Both the position numbers and the translations under genes were made by a program. A stretch of DNA of 64,000 nt from Alphaproteobacteria bacterium (GTDB lineage Bacteria; Pseudomonadota; Alphaproteobacteria; TMED109): positions 62,001 through 126,000 of the forward strand of contig JAJDWH010000024.1 in NCBI GenBank assembly GCA_022825705.1, read 5' to 3'. A model generated the notes under the pieces. The model was given only the letters and a program-made list of their open reading frames with translations, did not search any database and was not told the DNA's origin. Positions within the stretch are counted from its first letter, which is position 1; each line of letters begins with the position of its first letter. Below are positions 25,006-35,445 of the stretch, in pieces.

Positions 25006-26149
25006 TCGTTAGGTCCTTAAGTGATTCATGCACGACAGCACCATCCCGCGTGACGACGCTGGCGGCCACGATCGGGTCGTCCCAAGGAATGTTGAGGTCG
25101 CCGCCTTCCGCGATCAGGGGCTCCATGAACGCGTACAGGTTCCGCGCGTACAACGCGCTGCTGTCGTGGCTCAACGTGCCGGGGAGGTTGCGTGGCCCCA
25201 CGATCCGCACGCCATTCCGATCAACCGTCTCTCCGGTCCGGGACAGGGGGCAGTTACCGCCGGCTTCCACCGCCAGATCGATCACTACGGAACCGGGCGG
25301 CATGTTGTCGATTGTGGCTTCCGGAAGGAGCACCGGTGCCGGGCGACCCGGGATCAACGCCGTGGTGATCACGATATCACTGGCGGCCGCCGCGTCGTGG
25401 ATTAGCTGCTGTTGCCGGCGGCGGTACTCCTCGCCCATTTCGCGTGCATAACCGCCTTCGGTCTCCGCTTCCTCGCCGCTGGCATCGACCTCGATGAAGC
25501 GTCCCCCGAGGCTCTCGACCTGTTCGCGTACGGCCGGCCGCACGTCAAACGCAGAGACGACCGCTCCGAGCCGCTTGGCCGTCGCAATCGCTTGCAGTCC
25601 AGCGACGCCCGCACCGAGCACGAGCACTTTTGCCGGGGCGACGGTGCCGGCCGCGGTCATCATCATGGGCAAGGCCTTCGGCAACATGGCAGCCGCGTCC
25701 ACTACGGCCTTGTAGCCCGCAAGATTTGACTGAGACGACAGCGCATCCATCGACTGCGCGCGGCTGATGCGCGGCAGGAATTCAACCGCAAACGCGGTCA
25801 CGCGTTGCGTGGCGAGCGCCCGAATATTGTCGGGGTTGCTGTGCGGATTGAGGAACCCCACCACCAGCGAGCCCGCGGGCAGCTGCGCGATCTCGTCGAC
25901 ACCTTGCTCTGCCGTCATCGGACACCGGACCCTCAGCACGACGTCGGCGCCTTCCAGCGCCCCTTCCGGAGATCCGAAGACGCTGGCCCCGGCCGCTTCG
26001 TAGGCCCCGTCGCCGACGCCCGACGACACGCCGGCCCCGGCCTCGACAGCCACCGTTGCGCCCTTGGCACAAAACCGTTTCACCGAGTCGGGTGTGGCGG
26101 CGACGCGGTCCTCGCCCGCTCGCAACTCTTTCAAGACAGCTATTCGCAT
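24998..26149 (-). CDS. pntAA: NAD(P) transhydrogenase subunit alpha, NAD-binding part
   Basis: The 383-residue cytosolic dI subunit binds NAD(H). It begins [20 protein letters not shown], the alanine-dehydrogenase-like N-terminus, and has the Rossmann motif [20 protein letters not shown] with the acidic residue in AFDVRP. The C-terminus ends before any membrane segment, consistent with the split PntAA/PntAB organisation. The gene is first in the pntAA-pntAB-pntB operon; the 73-base gap to the upstream transporter stop may hold its promoter, though none was clearly read. Confidence 0.96.
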   Translation of the reverse strand: MRIAVLKELRAGEDRVAATPDSVKRFCAKGATVAVEAGAGVSSGVGDGAYEAAGASVFGSPEGALEGADVVLRVRCPMTAEQGVDEIAQLPAGSLVVGFLNPHSNPDNIRALATQRVTAFAVEFLPRISRAQSMDALSSQSNLAGYKAVVDAAAMLPKALPMMMTAAGTVAPAKVLVLGAGVAGLQAIATAKRLGAVVSAFDVRPAVREQVESLGGRFIEVDASGEEAETEGGYAREMGEEYRRRQQQLIHDAAAASDIVITTALIPGRPAPVLLPEATIDNMPPGSVVIDLAVEAGGNCPLSRTGETVDRNGVRIVGPRNLPGTLSHDSSALYARNLYAFMEPLIAEGGDLNIPWDDPIVAASVVTRDGAVVHESLKDLTNG

Positions 26150-26222
26150 ACGATCGTTTCAGCTCCTTCGCGAGGGCGCCGCTTTCTTTCGGGAACCATG
26201 GGCCTGTGCCGGAACTGCCGGC

Positions 26223-27686
26223 TCAGCCTGAATTGAGGGCCCAGTCGGGGAACTCGCCGGGAACGACGCCAAGTGCGGGCCCGAGAAGAAACCACAGAAG
26301 GGCGACGATGACGAGCGTGGCGAGAGGGTTGAGGACGAGGCCGGCGCGGAGCATCGAGGAGCTGGGCACGTGACCTGATGCGAAGACGACGGCGTTCGGG
26401 GCCGTGGCAATCGGCAGCATAAAGGCTGCTGAGGCCGCGAACGTGGCCGGAATGCACAGGAGCAACGGGTTCTCGCCGATACTTACCGCCACCGCGGCCA
26501 GGACCGGAATGAACGTCGCCGTCGTCGCCGTATTGGAATTGATCTCGGTCAACAACACAACCAATAGGGTGACTAAGAACAGGAGGCCGAGCACGGGCAG
26601 GACCGCGATCGCAGTCGTGCCATCACCGATCCAGGCCGCGAGACCGGTGGACTTGATGGCCGCCGCGAGCGAGAAGCCGCCGCCCAGCAGGAGAATGACC
26701 CCCCAGGGAAGCCGCATTGCGGTCGCCCAGTTGAGCGCGAATTCCCGACGGCCCTCCGCATCGCGGCCGACCGGGATGAGGAACAGTGCGAGGGCGCCAC
26801 ACACCGCGATGCTGGTGTCATTGATCCCCAGACCCGGAGCCAGTTCGTTCAGCGTGCGGCGGCCAAGCCAGAGGAGGGCAGTCACCAGCAACGTCAGGAG
26901 GACCGTGATCTCGGCGCGCGACAGGGGCCCCAGCGCACGGGTGTCAGCGGCAATGCGTTCGAGGTGGTGCGCGCCGCCACCACCCGGCACCGCGAAGCAG
27001 ACAAACGTCAGAACGATCCAGATCAGCGGCAGGAACACGATGGTCATGGGCAACCCGACCGCCAACCATTCGGCGAAGCCGATCTGGTATCCAAACGTTT
27101 CCTGCATGACGCCCGCCAGGACCGCATTCGGCGGGGTCCCGATCAGGGTGGACATTCCGCCAACATTGGCGGCAAATGCAATGCCGAGCATCAGCGCACA
27201 GGCGAAGGCAGACTTGTCCCGGTCGCGCATGCCGGGATCCTGCTGAAACAGGGCCAGCACGGACAATCCTATCGGCACCATCATCGTGGCTGCCGCGGTA
27301 TTGCTGATCCACATGCTGAGAAAGGCCGCCGGCAGCATGAAACCCGCAACCACGCGCCGTGGCCCGCCACCGACCCGTGACACCACGTTCAACGCGATGC
27401 GCCGGTGGAGCCCCCAGCGCTGCATGGCCAGCGCGATCATGAAACCGCCCATCAGCAAGAAGACCACGCGGTGACCGTACGGCTCGCCGGCGTCGCTGAC
27501 CGAAGTGATGCCAAGCAGGGGAAACAGGGCAAGCGGGACCAGTGCCGTTGCCGGGATTGGGATCGCCTCCGAGATCCACCAGCAGGCCATCAGCACGACG
27601 ACGCCAACCAGCCGCCACGCGGGCACCGTCAATCCTTCTGGCGGTTCCACCGTCAGCGTCAGCAGGACGGCAAGCGCGCCCAACAC
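26223..27686 (-). CDS. DASS/SLC13-family anion symporter
   Basis: A 487-residue polytopic membrane protein of the divalent-anion:sodium symporter family. Characteristic stretches are CWWISEAIPIPATALVPLALFP (helix pair near the N-terminus), SMWISNTAAATMMVP (the SNT substrate- and ion-binding signature), LTEINSNTATTATFIPVL (the second SNT hairpin) and MLPIATAPNAVVFASG. Substrates in the family are C4-dicarboxylates, citrate or sulfate; this sequence does not decide among them. The GTG at 27686 is the only conventional start before the first hydrophobic segment. The frame is open upstream (VGSEPERGRFAKTGL), which could be part of the protein if a CTG is used. It lies 71 bases after mlaC in the same direction. 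Confidence 0.85.
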   Translation of the reverse strand: MLGALAVLLTLTVEPPEGLTVPAWRLVGVVVLMACWWISEAIPIPATALVPLALFPLLGITSVSDAGEPYGHRVVFLLMGGFMIALAMQRWGLHRRIALNVVSRVGGGPRRVVAGFMLPAAFLSMWISNTAAATMMVPIGLSVLALFQQDPGMRDRDKSAFACALMLGIAFAANVGGMSTLIGTPPNAVLAGVMQETFGYQIGFAEWLAVGLPMTIVFLPLIWIVLTFVCFAVPGGGGAHHLERIAADTRALGPLSRAEITVLLTLLVTALLWLGRRTLNELAPGLGINDTSIAVCGALALFLIPVGRDAEGRREFALNWATAMRLPWGVILLLGGGFSLAAAIKSTGLAAWIGDGTTAIAVLPVLGLLFLVTLLVVLLTEINSNTATTATFIPVLAAVAVSIGENPLLLCIPATFAASAAFMLPIATAPNAVVFASGHVPSSSMLRAGLVLNPLATLVIVALLWFLLGPALGVVPGEFPDWALNSG

Positions 27687-27757
27687 GAGCCCGGTCTTTG
27701 CGAAACGCCCACGCTCGGGTTCACTTCCGACGGCGTGGGCGCCAGGTTCGGGCGGAA

Positions 27758-28474
27758 TCAGGGCGAAGCCTCGTTCATCGATCGAAGCGCTTCGACCAGT
27801 CCATCAATGCCTTCGGCTTCCACGATGGCGGCAAAATCTTGTCGCTTGGTGGCGAACAGGCTTACGCCTTCGACCGCCACCTCGACAATGCGCGGTTGGC
27901 CGTCCTGTTTCCGATTCCGAAATCGCCAGCGCACTTCCAGCGGCTCTTCGCCGTCGCGTCGAAAGTGCGTGTAGACGAAGGTTTCACGATCATTCCTGGG
28001 AACCGTGCGGAGAATCGTGAGAGATCCGCCCGCTATGCGATCCAACTGCGTGTCCACCAGCTGCACCGTGTGGTCCTCGAACGCGTGTTGGTACGCTTGT
28101 TTCTGTGCGTCGGAGATCGTGCGCCAATGCCGCCCGAGGACGGCCCGCCCGATCAGGGGCAAATTGAAGTAATCGTGAAGCATGCGCCGCACCGCACGGG
28201 TGCGCTCCTCCTGGCGTTCCTCAGGGAATGCCACCAGGGGCGCGACATCCTGAGCCAGGTTGGTCAGCAGGATTGCGGCCGGATGGTCCGCTTCGGTGTC
28301 TGCTGACGCCGATGCGGTGGCGACGGCGAGGCTTGCGAGCCCGATGAGGCCGAGGCGCAGTGTGGCGGAAGTCAGGATGGTGATCGCGCCATGCGCTTCG
28401 GCGCCCCCGCCAAGATTATCCGTACGATAACGTGCACCGGTGGGTAGGCCGGTAGCGTCGACCGTGCCAAGCAA
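27758..28474 (-). CDS. mlaC: MlaC-family periplasmic phospholipid-binding protein
   Basis: MlaC shuttles phospholipids between the outer-membrane MlaA complex and the inner-membrane MlaFEDB transporter. After a hydrophobic signal region (LRLGLIGLASLAVATASASA) comes a typical MlaC/Ttg2D domain: FNLPLIGRAVLGRHWRTISDAQKQAYQHAF, a central beta-sheet, and the C-terminal FAAIVEAEGIDGLVEALR helix. The start is uncertain. The only conventional start upstream of the signal is a TTG at 28474, which would place about 35 extra residues before the hydrophobic core; a non-standard codon near 28372 is possible. The mlaFED genes are absent, and mlaA is 2.6 kb away beyond two plus-strand genes. Confidence 0.85.
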   Translation of the reverse strand: MLGTVDATGLPTGARYRTDNLGGGAEAHGAITILTSATLRLGLIGLASLAVATASASADTEADHPAAILLTNLAQDVAPLVAFPEERQEERTRAVRRMLHDYFNLPLIGRAVLGRHWRTISDAQKQAYQHAFEDHTVQLVDTQLDRIAGGSLTILRTVPRNDRETFVYTHFRRDGEEPLEVRWRFRNRKQDGQPRIVEVAVEGVSLFATKRQDFAAIVEAEGIDGLVEALRSMNEASP

Positions 28475-28744
28475 CCCGTGGAATGTATCGCTGCGTCAAC
28501 GCCGTTTCAATCAATTGTTCTGGGGTCCGGCGCGGCGCGCGACGATAGCCGGGTGCTTCCAGCGAGTGGAACTCGGTGCGTCAATTTCCGACGTTCAGGC
28601 CCGGGGGGCACGGCGACCCCGGACCCCCGGCGCGCATCGCGCCGGCATTTCCGTGTCTTGCCGTGGTCGGGTTGGCGCGCGGGCGCCCGAATCGGGCACA
28701 ATGCGGCGCGACCGGACAATCCAACGCTAGAGGCGGGAACCGCG

Positions 28745-29932
28745 ATGCCGCTCCGAGAAGGCCCACTGTCCCGATTCACCGTGCTGGACCTGACGCGCGT
28801 GCGGGCAGGCCCTACCGCGGTGCGCCAGCTGGCCGACTGGGGCGCCGACGTGATCAAGATCGAACCGCCTGCCCCTATCGACACCTCGGCGGGCCTGGGG
28901 GGCAGGCGCGACGGTTCGGATTTTCAGAACCTGCAGCGCAACAAGCGCGCCGTCACACTCAACCTGAAGGACGCGCGTGGCCTGGCGCTGTTTCACAGGC
29001 TCGTGACCAAGGCGGATGTCCTCGTGGAGAATTACCGACCGGATGTGAAGGGTCGCCTGGGCATTGACTACCCGACGCTGAGTAGGATCAACCCCGGGCT
29101 GATTTACGCGAGTATTTCCGGGTTCGGCGAGGATGGCCCGTATGCCGGACGGCCAGGGTTTGATCAGATCGCGCAAGGCATGGGCGGCCTCATGTCCGTC
29201 ACGGGTCTTCCTGGCCAGGGGCCGGTACGGGCCGGCATACCGGTCGCGGACCTGAGCGCCGGTATTTACTGCGCGTTCGGAATTGTGATGGCGCTGCTGG
29301 AGCGCGAGCAAACCGGCGACGGGCAGTGGGTGGGCACGTCGCTGCTTCAGGCTCAGGTCGCGATGCTCGACTTCCAGGCGGCGCGCTGGCTCATGGATCA
29401 GGAAGTACCGCCGCAGGCCGGCAACAATCACCCGACCAGCATGCCAACCGGGGTCTTCCGGACGGCAGACGGGCACATCAACGTCGCGGCGTCGGGCGAG
29501 GCCATCTGGCGGCGGCTGTGCCAAGCGCTCAAGGCCGAGCATCTGGTGGAAGACCCGCGCTTCGCGTCTGCGGAGGGCCGCTCCGACCACCGCGATGATT
29601 TGCATCACGAGCTCGAGGCTTGCCTGGGCAGTGAGACCAGCGGCCATTGGATCCGGGTCCTCAATGAAGCCGGCGTGCCTTGCGGCCCCATCTACCGGAT
29701 CGATGAGACGTTCGCCGATCCGCAGGTCGAACATCTCGGTATGGCCCGTCCGGTCTCGCATCCGCGCCTGGGAGATCTGGCCCTGGTCAACCAACCGATC
29801 CGGCTTAGTCGCGCCCCTGATTCGCCGTTTCAGCCCGCTCCTGAGCGGGGGCAGCACAACGCTGAGGTGTTTGGCCAACTTGGCATCGGTCAAGGCGAGT
29901 TACGCACCCTTCAGGACCAAGGGATTATCTGA
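28745..29932 (+). CDS. Class III (CaiB/BaiF-type) CoA-transferase family protein
   Basis: A 395-residue protein with the family N-terminus (FTVLDLTRVRAGPTAVRQLADWGADVIKIEPP), the QNLQRNKRAVTLNLKD strand and the C-terminal IYRIDETFADPQVEHLGM element. Class III transferases move CoA between carboxylic acids through an aspartyl-CoA thioester. Here the aligned stretch reads VGTSLLQAQVAML, placing Q202 where formyl-CoA transferase has its catalytic aspartate, and G197 where the racemase branch has its aspartate. The biochemical activity is therefore uncertain; a related subfamily may share this feature. The ATG at 28745 is chosen because similarity begins immediately after it; the preceding 270 bases show no clear gene. 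A crotonase gene follows 91 bases downstream. Confidence 0.85.
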   Translation: MPLREGPLSRFTVLDLTRVRAGPTAVRQLADWGADVIKIEPPAPIDTSAGLGGRRDGSDFQNLQRNKRAVTLNLKDARGLALFHRLVTKADVLVENYRPDVKGRLGIDYPTLSRINPGLIYASISGFGEDGPYAGRPGFDQIAQGMGGLMSVTGLPGQGPVRAGIPVADLSAGIYCAFGIVMALLEREQTGDGQWVGTSLLQAQVAMLDFQAARWLMDQEVPPQAGNNHPTSMPTGVFRTADGHINVAASGEAIWRRLCQALKAEHLVEDPRFASAEGRSDHRDDLHHELEACLGSETSGHWIRVLNEAGVPCGPIYRIDETFADPQVEHLGMARPVSHPRLGDLALVNQPIRLSRAPDSPFQPAPERGQHNAEVFGQLGIGQGELRTLQDQGII

Positions 29933-30023
29933 GCGCCGGCCGAATTGCAGCGCGATCGTTCGGGCGGCTTCGGCTCGGCGGGTAGTTTCAGACCGACAAA
30001 CTTTTTTCGCAGGAAACCGATTG

Positions 30024-30818
30024 ATGCCTATTGCACTGCCAGCTTCCCTGATCGCGGAGACGTCCGAAGGCGTTGCCCGGCTCATCCTGAATCGGCCGGA
30101 GAAACACAACGTCATCGATTATGAAATGTGGCGCGGAATCGCGTCGGCAATGCAGGCCTTTGCGGCGGACGATGGCGTCCGGGTAGTCGTCGTCAGTGGA
30201 GCGGGCGGCAAGGCGTTTTCCGCCGGCGCGGACATCTCGGAATTCGAGCGGAAGCGGCAGCGGGACACGGCCGACAGCTACAACCAGGCCACCGCTGCTG
30301 CGCACAGTGCGCTTGGTAACTGTCCGAAGCCCACTATTGCCGAGATCGGCGGCTATTGCGTCGGCGGTGGGCTTGGCCTGGCACTCGCGTGTGACCTTCG
30401 CATCGCCGCTGATCACTCCCGTTTCGGGATTCCTGCAGCCCGACTCGGGCTCGGTTACGACTACAGCAGTCTCAAGGTCCTGGTAAGCATCGTGGGGCCG
30501 GCAGCGGCCAAGGACATCATGTTTACGGCCAGACGTTTCGGCGCCGCCGAGGCCGTGGCCCTTGGCCTCGTGAACCGCGTGGTGGTCGCGGCGGAACTGG
30601 CAGCGGCCGTCGCCGATTGCGCCCGCATGATCGCTGCGAACGCGCCGCTGACCGTTCGGGCCTCGAAGCAGATCGTGACGGAGGTTCTCAAGGACTCCGA
30701 CCAGCGCGACCGGGCCCTCTGCGAACGCCTCGTCGCCGAATGCTTCGCAAGTGCCGACTACGTGGAAGGCCGGCAGGCCTTCATGGAAAAGCGGGAGCCT
30801 CGCTTCCAGGGACGCTAA
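30024..30818 (+). CDS. Crotonase (enoyl-CoA hydratase/isomerase) superfamily protein
   Basis: A 264-residue crotonase-fold protein with VARLILNRPEKHNVI, the oxyanion-hole segment FSAGADISEF, and the second oxyanion glycine in GGYCVGGGLGLALACDLR. The two glutamates that catalyse water addition in enoyl-CoA hydratase correspond to G118 and A138 here (GGGLG and FGIPAARLG), so a hydratase reaction is doubtful; an isomerase, hydrolase or decarboxylase role is possible. The ATG at 30024 has AGGAAA about ten bases upstream. It is the second gene of the CoA-transferase pair, and both products presumably act on one acyl-CoA pathway. Confidence 0.87.
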   Translation: MPIALPASLIAETSEGVARLILNRPEKHNVIDYEMWRGIASAMQAFAADDGVRVVVVSGAGGKAFSAGADISEFERKRQRDTADSYNQATAAAHSALGNCPKPTIAEIGGYCVGGGLGLALACDLRIAADHSRFGIPAARLGLGYDYSSLKVLVSIVGPAAAKDIMFTARRFGAAEAVALGLVNRVVVAAELAAAVADCARMIAANAPLTVRASKQIVTEVLKDSDQRDRALCERLVAECFASADYVEGRQAFMEKREPRFQGR

Positions 30819-31115
30819 GACCTGGGCGGCCGGCGCAGGGGTGCCAGGCGGGCGACCGCCCGGCGCCCGGAAGATTCCCTGGTGTCCGTGCCGTCGGCCC
30901 GCAGCCATACCGAGGGTGGCAACCCATCCCGCGTACTCCTCGTGCACGCGCCGAAACAGCGTTAGCCGATGTCGGACGACACCCGCCGACACGCCGTGCA
31001 TGGCCTCTGCAGCGTTTCCGAAAAGGCGCCGCCGCCCAGCTGGCTCACTGCCGTATTCCGGCGCAGCGACAGCGATTGCCGCGGCGGCCTGACGGTAGGA
31101 CCGCGTCGCCGCGCA
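30819..31115. other. Intergenic region between the convergent crotonase gene and mlaA
   Basis: About 300 bases with no recognised gene on either strand. A small GC-rich hairpin (30849-30862, stem CGGGC/GCCCG) lies 30 bases after the crotonase stop and may end transcription. Nothing else was identified. Confidence 0.35.
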
Positions 31116-31880
31116 CTACTCCTCGAATGCGTCGAAGTCCAGCTCCGACTCGCCCATCAAGTCTTCGTCCGTGCCGTCGCGGGCACGGAGCATTTGCAGG
31201 TACACACTCCGTGCAGACGCGTAGGCGTCGAGTGATCCCGCGAATCCGGCGTCGACCTGCTCGAAGTTCCGGTCGCGAAACGTCACCGCCCGCAAGCCGG
31301 TTTCCGCGGCCTGGAACGTGGCGCTCATCCCCGTGGTCCGAACCAGGTAGTAGTGCGGCGTCGAAAACGCATCGATCCCCATGCCCGCCAGTTCCCGCAC
31401 CGTTGATGGGCCCAGCAGGGGGAGCACGAGATATGGTCCGGGCTCGACGCCCCAGTGGGCCAGCGTCTGGCCGAAGCCGTGCGAGTCGCTGTGGATTCCG
31501 GCCTCCGCCGCAACGTCGATCAGCCCGCCGAGGCCGACGAACGTGTTGAGCAGAAACCGCGAGATCGCGACCTCGAGGCCGGCGGCGTCCCCCTGGAGAA
31601 GCGCATCCAGCGCGTAGACGGGTTCCAGCAGGTTGTCCAGGAACTGGCCGATGCCCCGTCGCACCGCGTTCGGGACCGCGAACCGGTAGACCACGGTCGT
31701 CGGCCGGAGCACGTAGTGGTCAAGTTCGCGGTTGACCTCGAAGATCGCCCGGTTCAGCGGTTCGAGCGGGTCCGCCGGCGCGCCGGCGGCCGCCGGCAAG
31801 GAACTCGCGATGCCAACGAGGAAGGCGGCCACCATCCGCGCACGCCACAGGCGTCGCCTAGGCGTCTCACGCACGGCCAA
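31116..31880 (-). CDS. mlaA: MlaA (VacJ)-family outer-membrane phospholipid-removal protein
   Basis: MlaA extracts misplaced phospholipids from the outer leaflet of the outer membrane and hands them to MlaC. The 254-residue protein has the family's [63 protein letters not shown] and [11 protein letters not shown] segments. The N-terminus carries an ordinary signal peptide ([19 protein letters not shown]), with no cysteine at or near the cleavage site, so it does not look like the lipoprotein found in E. coli. The start overlaps the stop of the upstream oxoprolinase gene by 14 bases. The C-terminus is strongly acidic. Confidence 0.9.
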   Translation of the reverse strand: MAVRETPRRRLWRARMVAAFLVGIASSLPAAAGAPADPLEPLNRAIFEVNRELDHYVLRPTTVVYRFAVPNAVRRGIGQFLDNLLEPVYALDALLQGDAAGLEVAISRFLLNTFVGLGGLIDVAAEAGIHSDSHGFGQTLAHWGVEPGPYLVLPLLGPSTVRELAGMGIDAFSTPHYYLVRTTGMSATFQAAETGLRAVTFRDRNFEQVDAGFAGSLDAYASARSVYLQMLRARDGTDEDLMGESELDFDAFEE

Positions 31881-34800
31881 AACCGCCTCCGCCCGGGGTT
31901 TCGATCACCATGACGTCGCCCGGGTGCACTTCACGGGAAGCGCTGCCAGGCAGTCGTTCGACCGTACCATCGCGCCGCAACAGCGAATTGATACCAAGCG
32001 CCCCGTCGCCGCCGCCGGCCAGGCCGCGCGGGGGCACCCGCCGTCGATTGGACAGGATCCCGGCCGTCATGGGGGCCAGAAAGCGGATTCGTCGAACAGT
32101 GCCGTCTCCGCCCCGGTGGCACCCGCTGCCACCGCTGCCCCGCCGGATCGCGAACGATTCGAGTTGCACCGGGAACCGGTTCTCGAGCACCTCGGGGTCG
32201 GTCAGGCGGGTGTTCGTCATGTGGCAATGAACGGCGTCGGCCCCGCGATGATCCGGCCCGGCGCCTCCGCCTCCGCAGATCGTCTCATAGTACCCGAATG
32301 CCTGCGTGCCGAACGTGAAATTACTGACAGTGCCGTAGCTGTGCGCCTGCACGCCCAGCGCCGCAAACAGGACGTCGACGATGGCCTGGCTGGTTTCCAC
32401 GTTGCCGGCGGCGACGGCGGCGGGATGGGACGGAGCAAGCAGCGATCGGTTCGGAATACGGATTTCCACGGGAACGAGGCAGCCGTGGTTGAGCGGAATC
32501 TGTCGTTCGATCAGGACGCGCAGCACGTACAGGACGGCTGAGCGGGCAACTGCGCTTGGTGCATTGAAGTTGTTGGCAAGCTGCGGCGACGTCCCGGCAA
32601 AGTCGATGAGCGCTGTGCGCTGTTCACGATTCACGGTGATCTGAACGCGAATGACGGCCCCGTCATCGAGCTGCACCTCGGCCGCCCCGGGCTGCAGTCG
32701 AGTCAACAGACGCCGGACCTGTTCCTCGGCGTGCCGCTGGACGTGCCCCATGTAGGCATGCACCGTCGCCAGGCCAAATTCCTCGATCATGGCGTGCAAT
32801 TCCTGGATCCCGCGCTCGCTCGCCGCCAGCTGAGCGGACAGGTCGGCGAGATTCTGATCAGGATTGCGGGCCGGCCAGCGTCCCGCCCCGAGGTGTCGGC
32901 GCAGCCCTGCTTCCAATAGACGGCCTTGGGAGAGAATTGGCAGCGCATCGAACAGGATGCCCTCTTCGCAAACGTTCGTACTGTTCGCCGGCATGGAGCC
33001 CGGCGTGATGCCGCCGATGTCGGCGTGGTGCGCCCGGCTGGCGACAAAGAACAGGATGTGGTCGCCAGCGCGATCGAAGACCGGCGTTACCACGGTCAAG
33101 TCAGGCAGGTGCGTGCCGCCACGGTAGGGCGCGTTGTGCAGGAAGGCGTCCCCCGGGCGCAATGCGCCGGCGTAGGCGTCGCTGACCGCGACAACCGCTT
33201 CGCCCATTGAACCGAGATGCACCGGGATGTGCGGGGCATTCGCTACTAGTGCGCCGGACCGATCGAAGACCGCGCACGAAAAGTCGAGCCGCTCCTTGAT
33301 GTTGACCGAGTGCGCGGTATTGCGCAGGACTGAACCCATTTGCTCCGCGGCGGACATGAACAGTCCGTTGAACACTTCGAGCAGCACGGGGTCGACGTCG
33401 GTCGTTTCCCCGCGGCGCCGCTGTTCGGGTGACCCGCGCTCCAGCAGCAGCTGCCCGTCGGGCAGCATCCGGGCCCGCCAGCCGGCGTCAACAACCGTCG
33501 TGGCCGTCGGTTCGACTAGGATCGCCGGGCCGCTCAGCAAGCCGCCGGCGCCCAGGTCGGAACGGCGGTACAGCGGAACGCGCAGGCGGGTGTCGCGGTC
33601 ATGCAGGACAACGTGCTCGATCGGTTCCGGCGGCGTGTCCTCAGCGGCCAGTCGTGAGACCGGAAGGGGGCTGGTCCGGGTGGAGGCTTCAACCTCGGCC
33701 GCTTCGATATGGAGGGCCCGGCCTTCGTGCAGGAAGCCGAAGAGTCGCCGATGGTGCGTTTCGAAGTCCTGCCGCACCCGGGCCCCCGTGCCGGCAGGGA
33801 CCTGGAGTGCCGTATTCGTTCCTTCGTACCGAACCCGGAGGCGTCGGGTCAGTTCGACCTCCGCCGTCGGGTCGTCCGCCGCTATCTCGTTGGCGGCGCC
33901 GCCGGCGGCAGCGTGCAGCTCGGCCGCTGCCGGCTCCGGGTCATCGTCGTCGAGCCGTCGCCCGACCGGCTGCTGGCGAATTGCCGAGAGGTTGGCCAGA
34001 CCCATCCCGTATGCTGACAGCACGCCCGCGAGCGGGTGCAGCAGGATCGCTTCCATGCCGAGGTTTTCAGCGACGCGGCAGGCAAGCTGTCCGGCGGCCG
34101 CACCGAAACCGGCCAGGGCGCAGGCGGTGACGTCGTAGCCGCGCTGGACGGAAATCTTCTTGATAGCGGCGGACATGTTGGCCACTGCCACCTCAAGGAA
34201 ACCTTCGGCCACGCTTTCCGCCGTGGTCCCCACCTCGATGGCCAGTTCCTCGAAGGCCCGGCGGGTGACCGCGGCGTCGAGCGGCAGGTCGGCATCGGGT
34301 CCAAACACGTGCGGAAAGTGAGCAGCTTGAACCCGCCCCAGCAGCAGGTTTGCGTCCGTGATGGTGAGCGGACCGCCATTCCGGTAACAGGCCGGGCCGG
34401 GCTCCGCGCCCGCGCTGTCGGGTCCAACCGTGTAGCGCGCCCCGTCGAAATGGAGGATCGACCCGCCGCCGGCGGCGACGGTCTGAATCCGAAGCGACGG
34501 TGTTGCCAGGTGCAGCCCTGCAACTTCCGCTTCCTCGACCCTTTCAAGGCTGCCGCCGAAATAGCTGACGTCGGTGGACGTGCCGCCCATGTCGAAGCCG
34601 ATGATCCGCGTGAAGTCGGCGGCCTGCGCTGTCCGCGCCGCCCCGACCACGCCGCCCGCTGGACCGGAAAGGATGGCGTCCTTTCCCCGGAAACGCGCCG
34701 CCGATGCCAGTCCGCCGTTGGACTGCATGAAGGCCAGCGGAATTCCGTCGAGTTCACGCTGGAGTTCGCGGATGTAGCGATCGAGGACCGGCGAGAGGTA

Positions 34801-35445
34801 GGCGTCTGCCACGGTCGTCCCTCCTCGACTCACGAGCTTCATGAGGGGGACGGTCTCGTGCGAGACGGATACCTGTGAGAACCCGGCCCGACCGGCGATG
34901 TCGGCGAGCATGCGTTCGTGCTCGGTATAGCGATACCCGTGCATCAGAACGATGGCGATCGACTGGAAGCCGTCACCGGCGGCCCGCCGCAGCATCCGTT
35001 CGGCGGCGACCGCATCGAGCGGCACCAGTACTTCTCCACTCGCACTGACGCGCTCGTCGATTTCGATCACCTTGGCATAGGGCAGTTTCGGTCGCTCGAT
35101 GCGGCGGGCGAAGATGTCGGGCCGTGCCTGGGTGCCGATCTGCAAAGCGTCGCCGAAGCCCCGCGTGACGCACAGCACCACGGGTTGTCCCTTGCGCTCC
35201 AGGAGCGCGTTCGTCGCTACCGTCGTGCCCATCCGGACGGAGCTGACCGAGCCGCCGGGGATGGGCTCATCCGGACCGAGGCCGAGCACGGCGCGAATAC
35301 CGGCCACGGCCGCGTCCCGGTAGCGTCCCGGATTGTTGGAAAGCAGCTTCCTCGCCGTCAGCACGCCGTTCGGGGCGCGTGCCACCACGTCGGTGAACGT
35401 GCCGCCGCGGTCAATCCAGAACTGCCAGCCGTGCGAAGTGCTCAT
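31867..35445 (-). CDS. Fused HyuA-HyuB hydantoinase/5-oxoprolinase family protein
   Basis: A 1192-residue ATP-dependent amidohydrolase. The N-terminal HyuA half (residues 1 to about 660) begins with [12 protein letters not shown], the phosphate-binding loop of the ASKHA fold, and contains [15 protein letters not shown] and the second phosphate loop [14 protein letters not shown]. The HyuB half (about 690-1190) contains [26 protein letters not shown] and [17 protein letters not shown]. The fusion and size fit bacterial 5-oxoprolinases (5-oxoproline to glutamate) or N-methylhydantoinases; the sequence does not fix the ring substrate. The ATG at 35445 is preferred over a TTG 36 bases upstream because it sits directly before the conserved N-terminus. 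It precedes and overlaps mlaA. Confidence 0.88.
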   Translation of the reverse strand: MSTSHGWQFWIDRGGTFTDVVARAPNGVLTARKLLSNNPGRYRDAAVAGIRAVLGLGPDEPIPGGSVSSVRMGTTVATNALLERKGQPVVLCVTRGFGDALQIGTQARPDIFARRIERPKLPYAKVIEIDERVSASGEVLVPLDAVAAERMLRRAAGDGFQSIAIVLMHGYRYTEHERMLADIAGRAGFSQVSVSHETVPLMKLVSRGGTTVADAYLSPVLDRYIRELQRELDGIPLAFMQSNGGLASAARFRGKDAILSGPAGGVVGAARTAQAADFTRIIGFDMGGTSTDVSYFGGSLERVEEAEVAGLHLATPSLRIQTVAAGGGSILHFDGARYTVGPDSAGAEPGPACYRNGGPLTITDANLLLGRVQAAHFPHVFGPDADLPLDAAVTRRAFEELAIEVGTTAESVAEGFLEVAVANMSAAIKKISVQRGYDVTACALAGFGAAAGQLACRVAENLGMEAILLHPLAGVLSAYGMGLANLSAIRQQPVGRRLDDDDPEPAAAELHAAAGGAANEIAADDPTAEVELTRRLRVRYEGTNTALQVPAGTGARVRQDFETHHRRLFGFLHEGRALHIEAAEVEASTRTSPLPVSRLAAEDTPPEPIEHVVLHDRDTRLRVPLYRRSDLGAGGLLSGPAILVEPTATTVVDAGWRARMLPDGQLLLERGSPEQRRRGETTDVDPVLLEVFNGLFMSAAEQMGSVLRNTAHSVNIKERLDFSCAVFDRSGALVANAPHIPVHLGSMGEAVVAVSDAYAGALRPGDAFLHNAPYRGGTHLPDLTVVTPVFDRAGDHILFFVASRAHHADIGGITPGSMPANSTNVCEEGILFDALPILSQGRLLEAGLRRHLGAGRWPARNPDQNLADLSAQLAASERGIQELHAMIEEFGLATVHAYMGHVQRHAEEQVRRLLTRLQPGAAEVQLDDGAVIRVQITVNREQRTALIDFAGTSPQLANNFNAPSAVARSAVLYVLRVLIERQIPLNHGCLVPVEIRIPNRSLLAPSHPAAVAAGNVETSQAIVDVLFAALGVQAHSYGTVSNFTFGTQAFGYYETICGGGGAGPDHRGADAVHCHMTNTRLTDPEVLENRFPVQLESFAIRRGSGGSGCHRGGDGTVRRIRFLAPMTAGILSNRRRVPPRGLAGGGDGALGINSLLRRDGTVERLPGSASREVHPGDVMVIETPGGGGFGRA

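Noticed and set aside
29988..31001. Minus-strand open frame reaching across the crotonase gene into the gap before mlaA
   Set aside because: Most of it is the antisense of the crotonase; the part in the gap has no recognisable motif.
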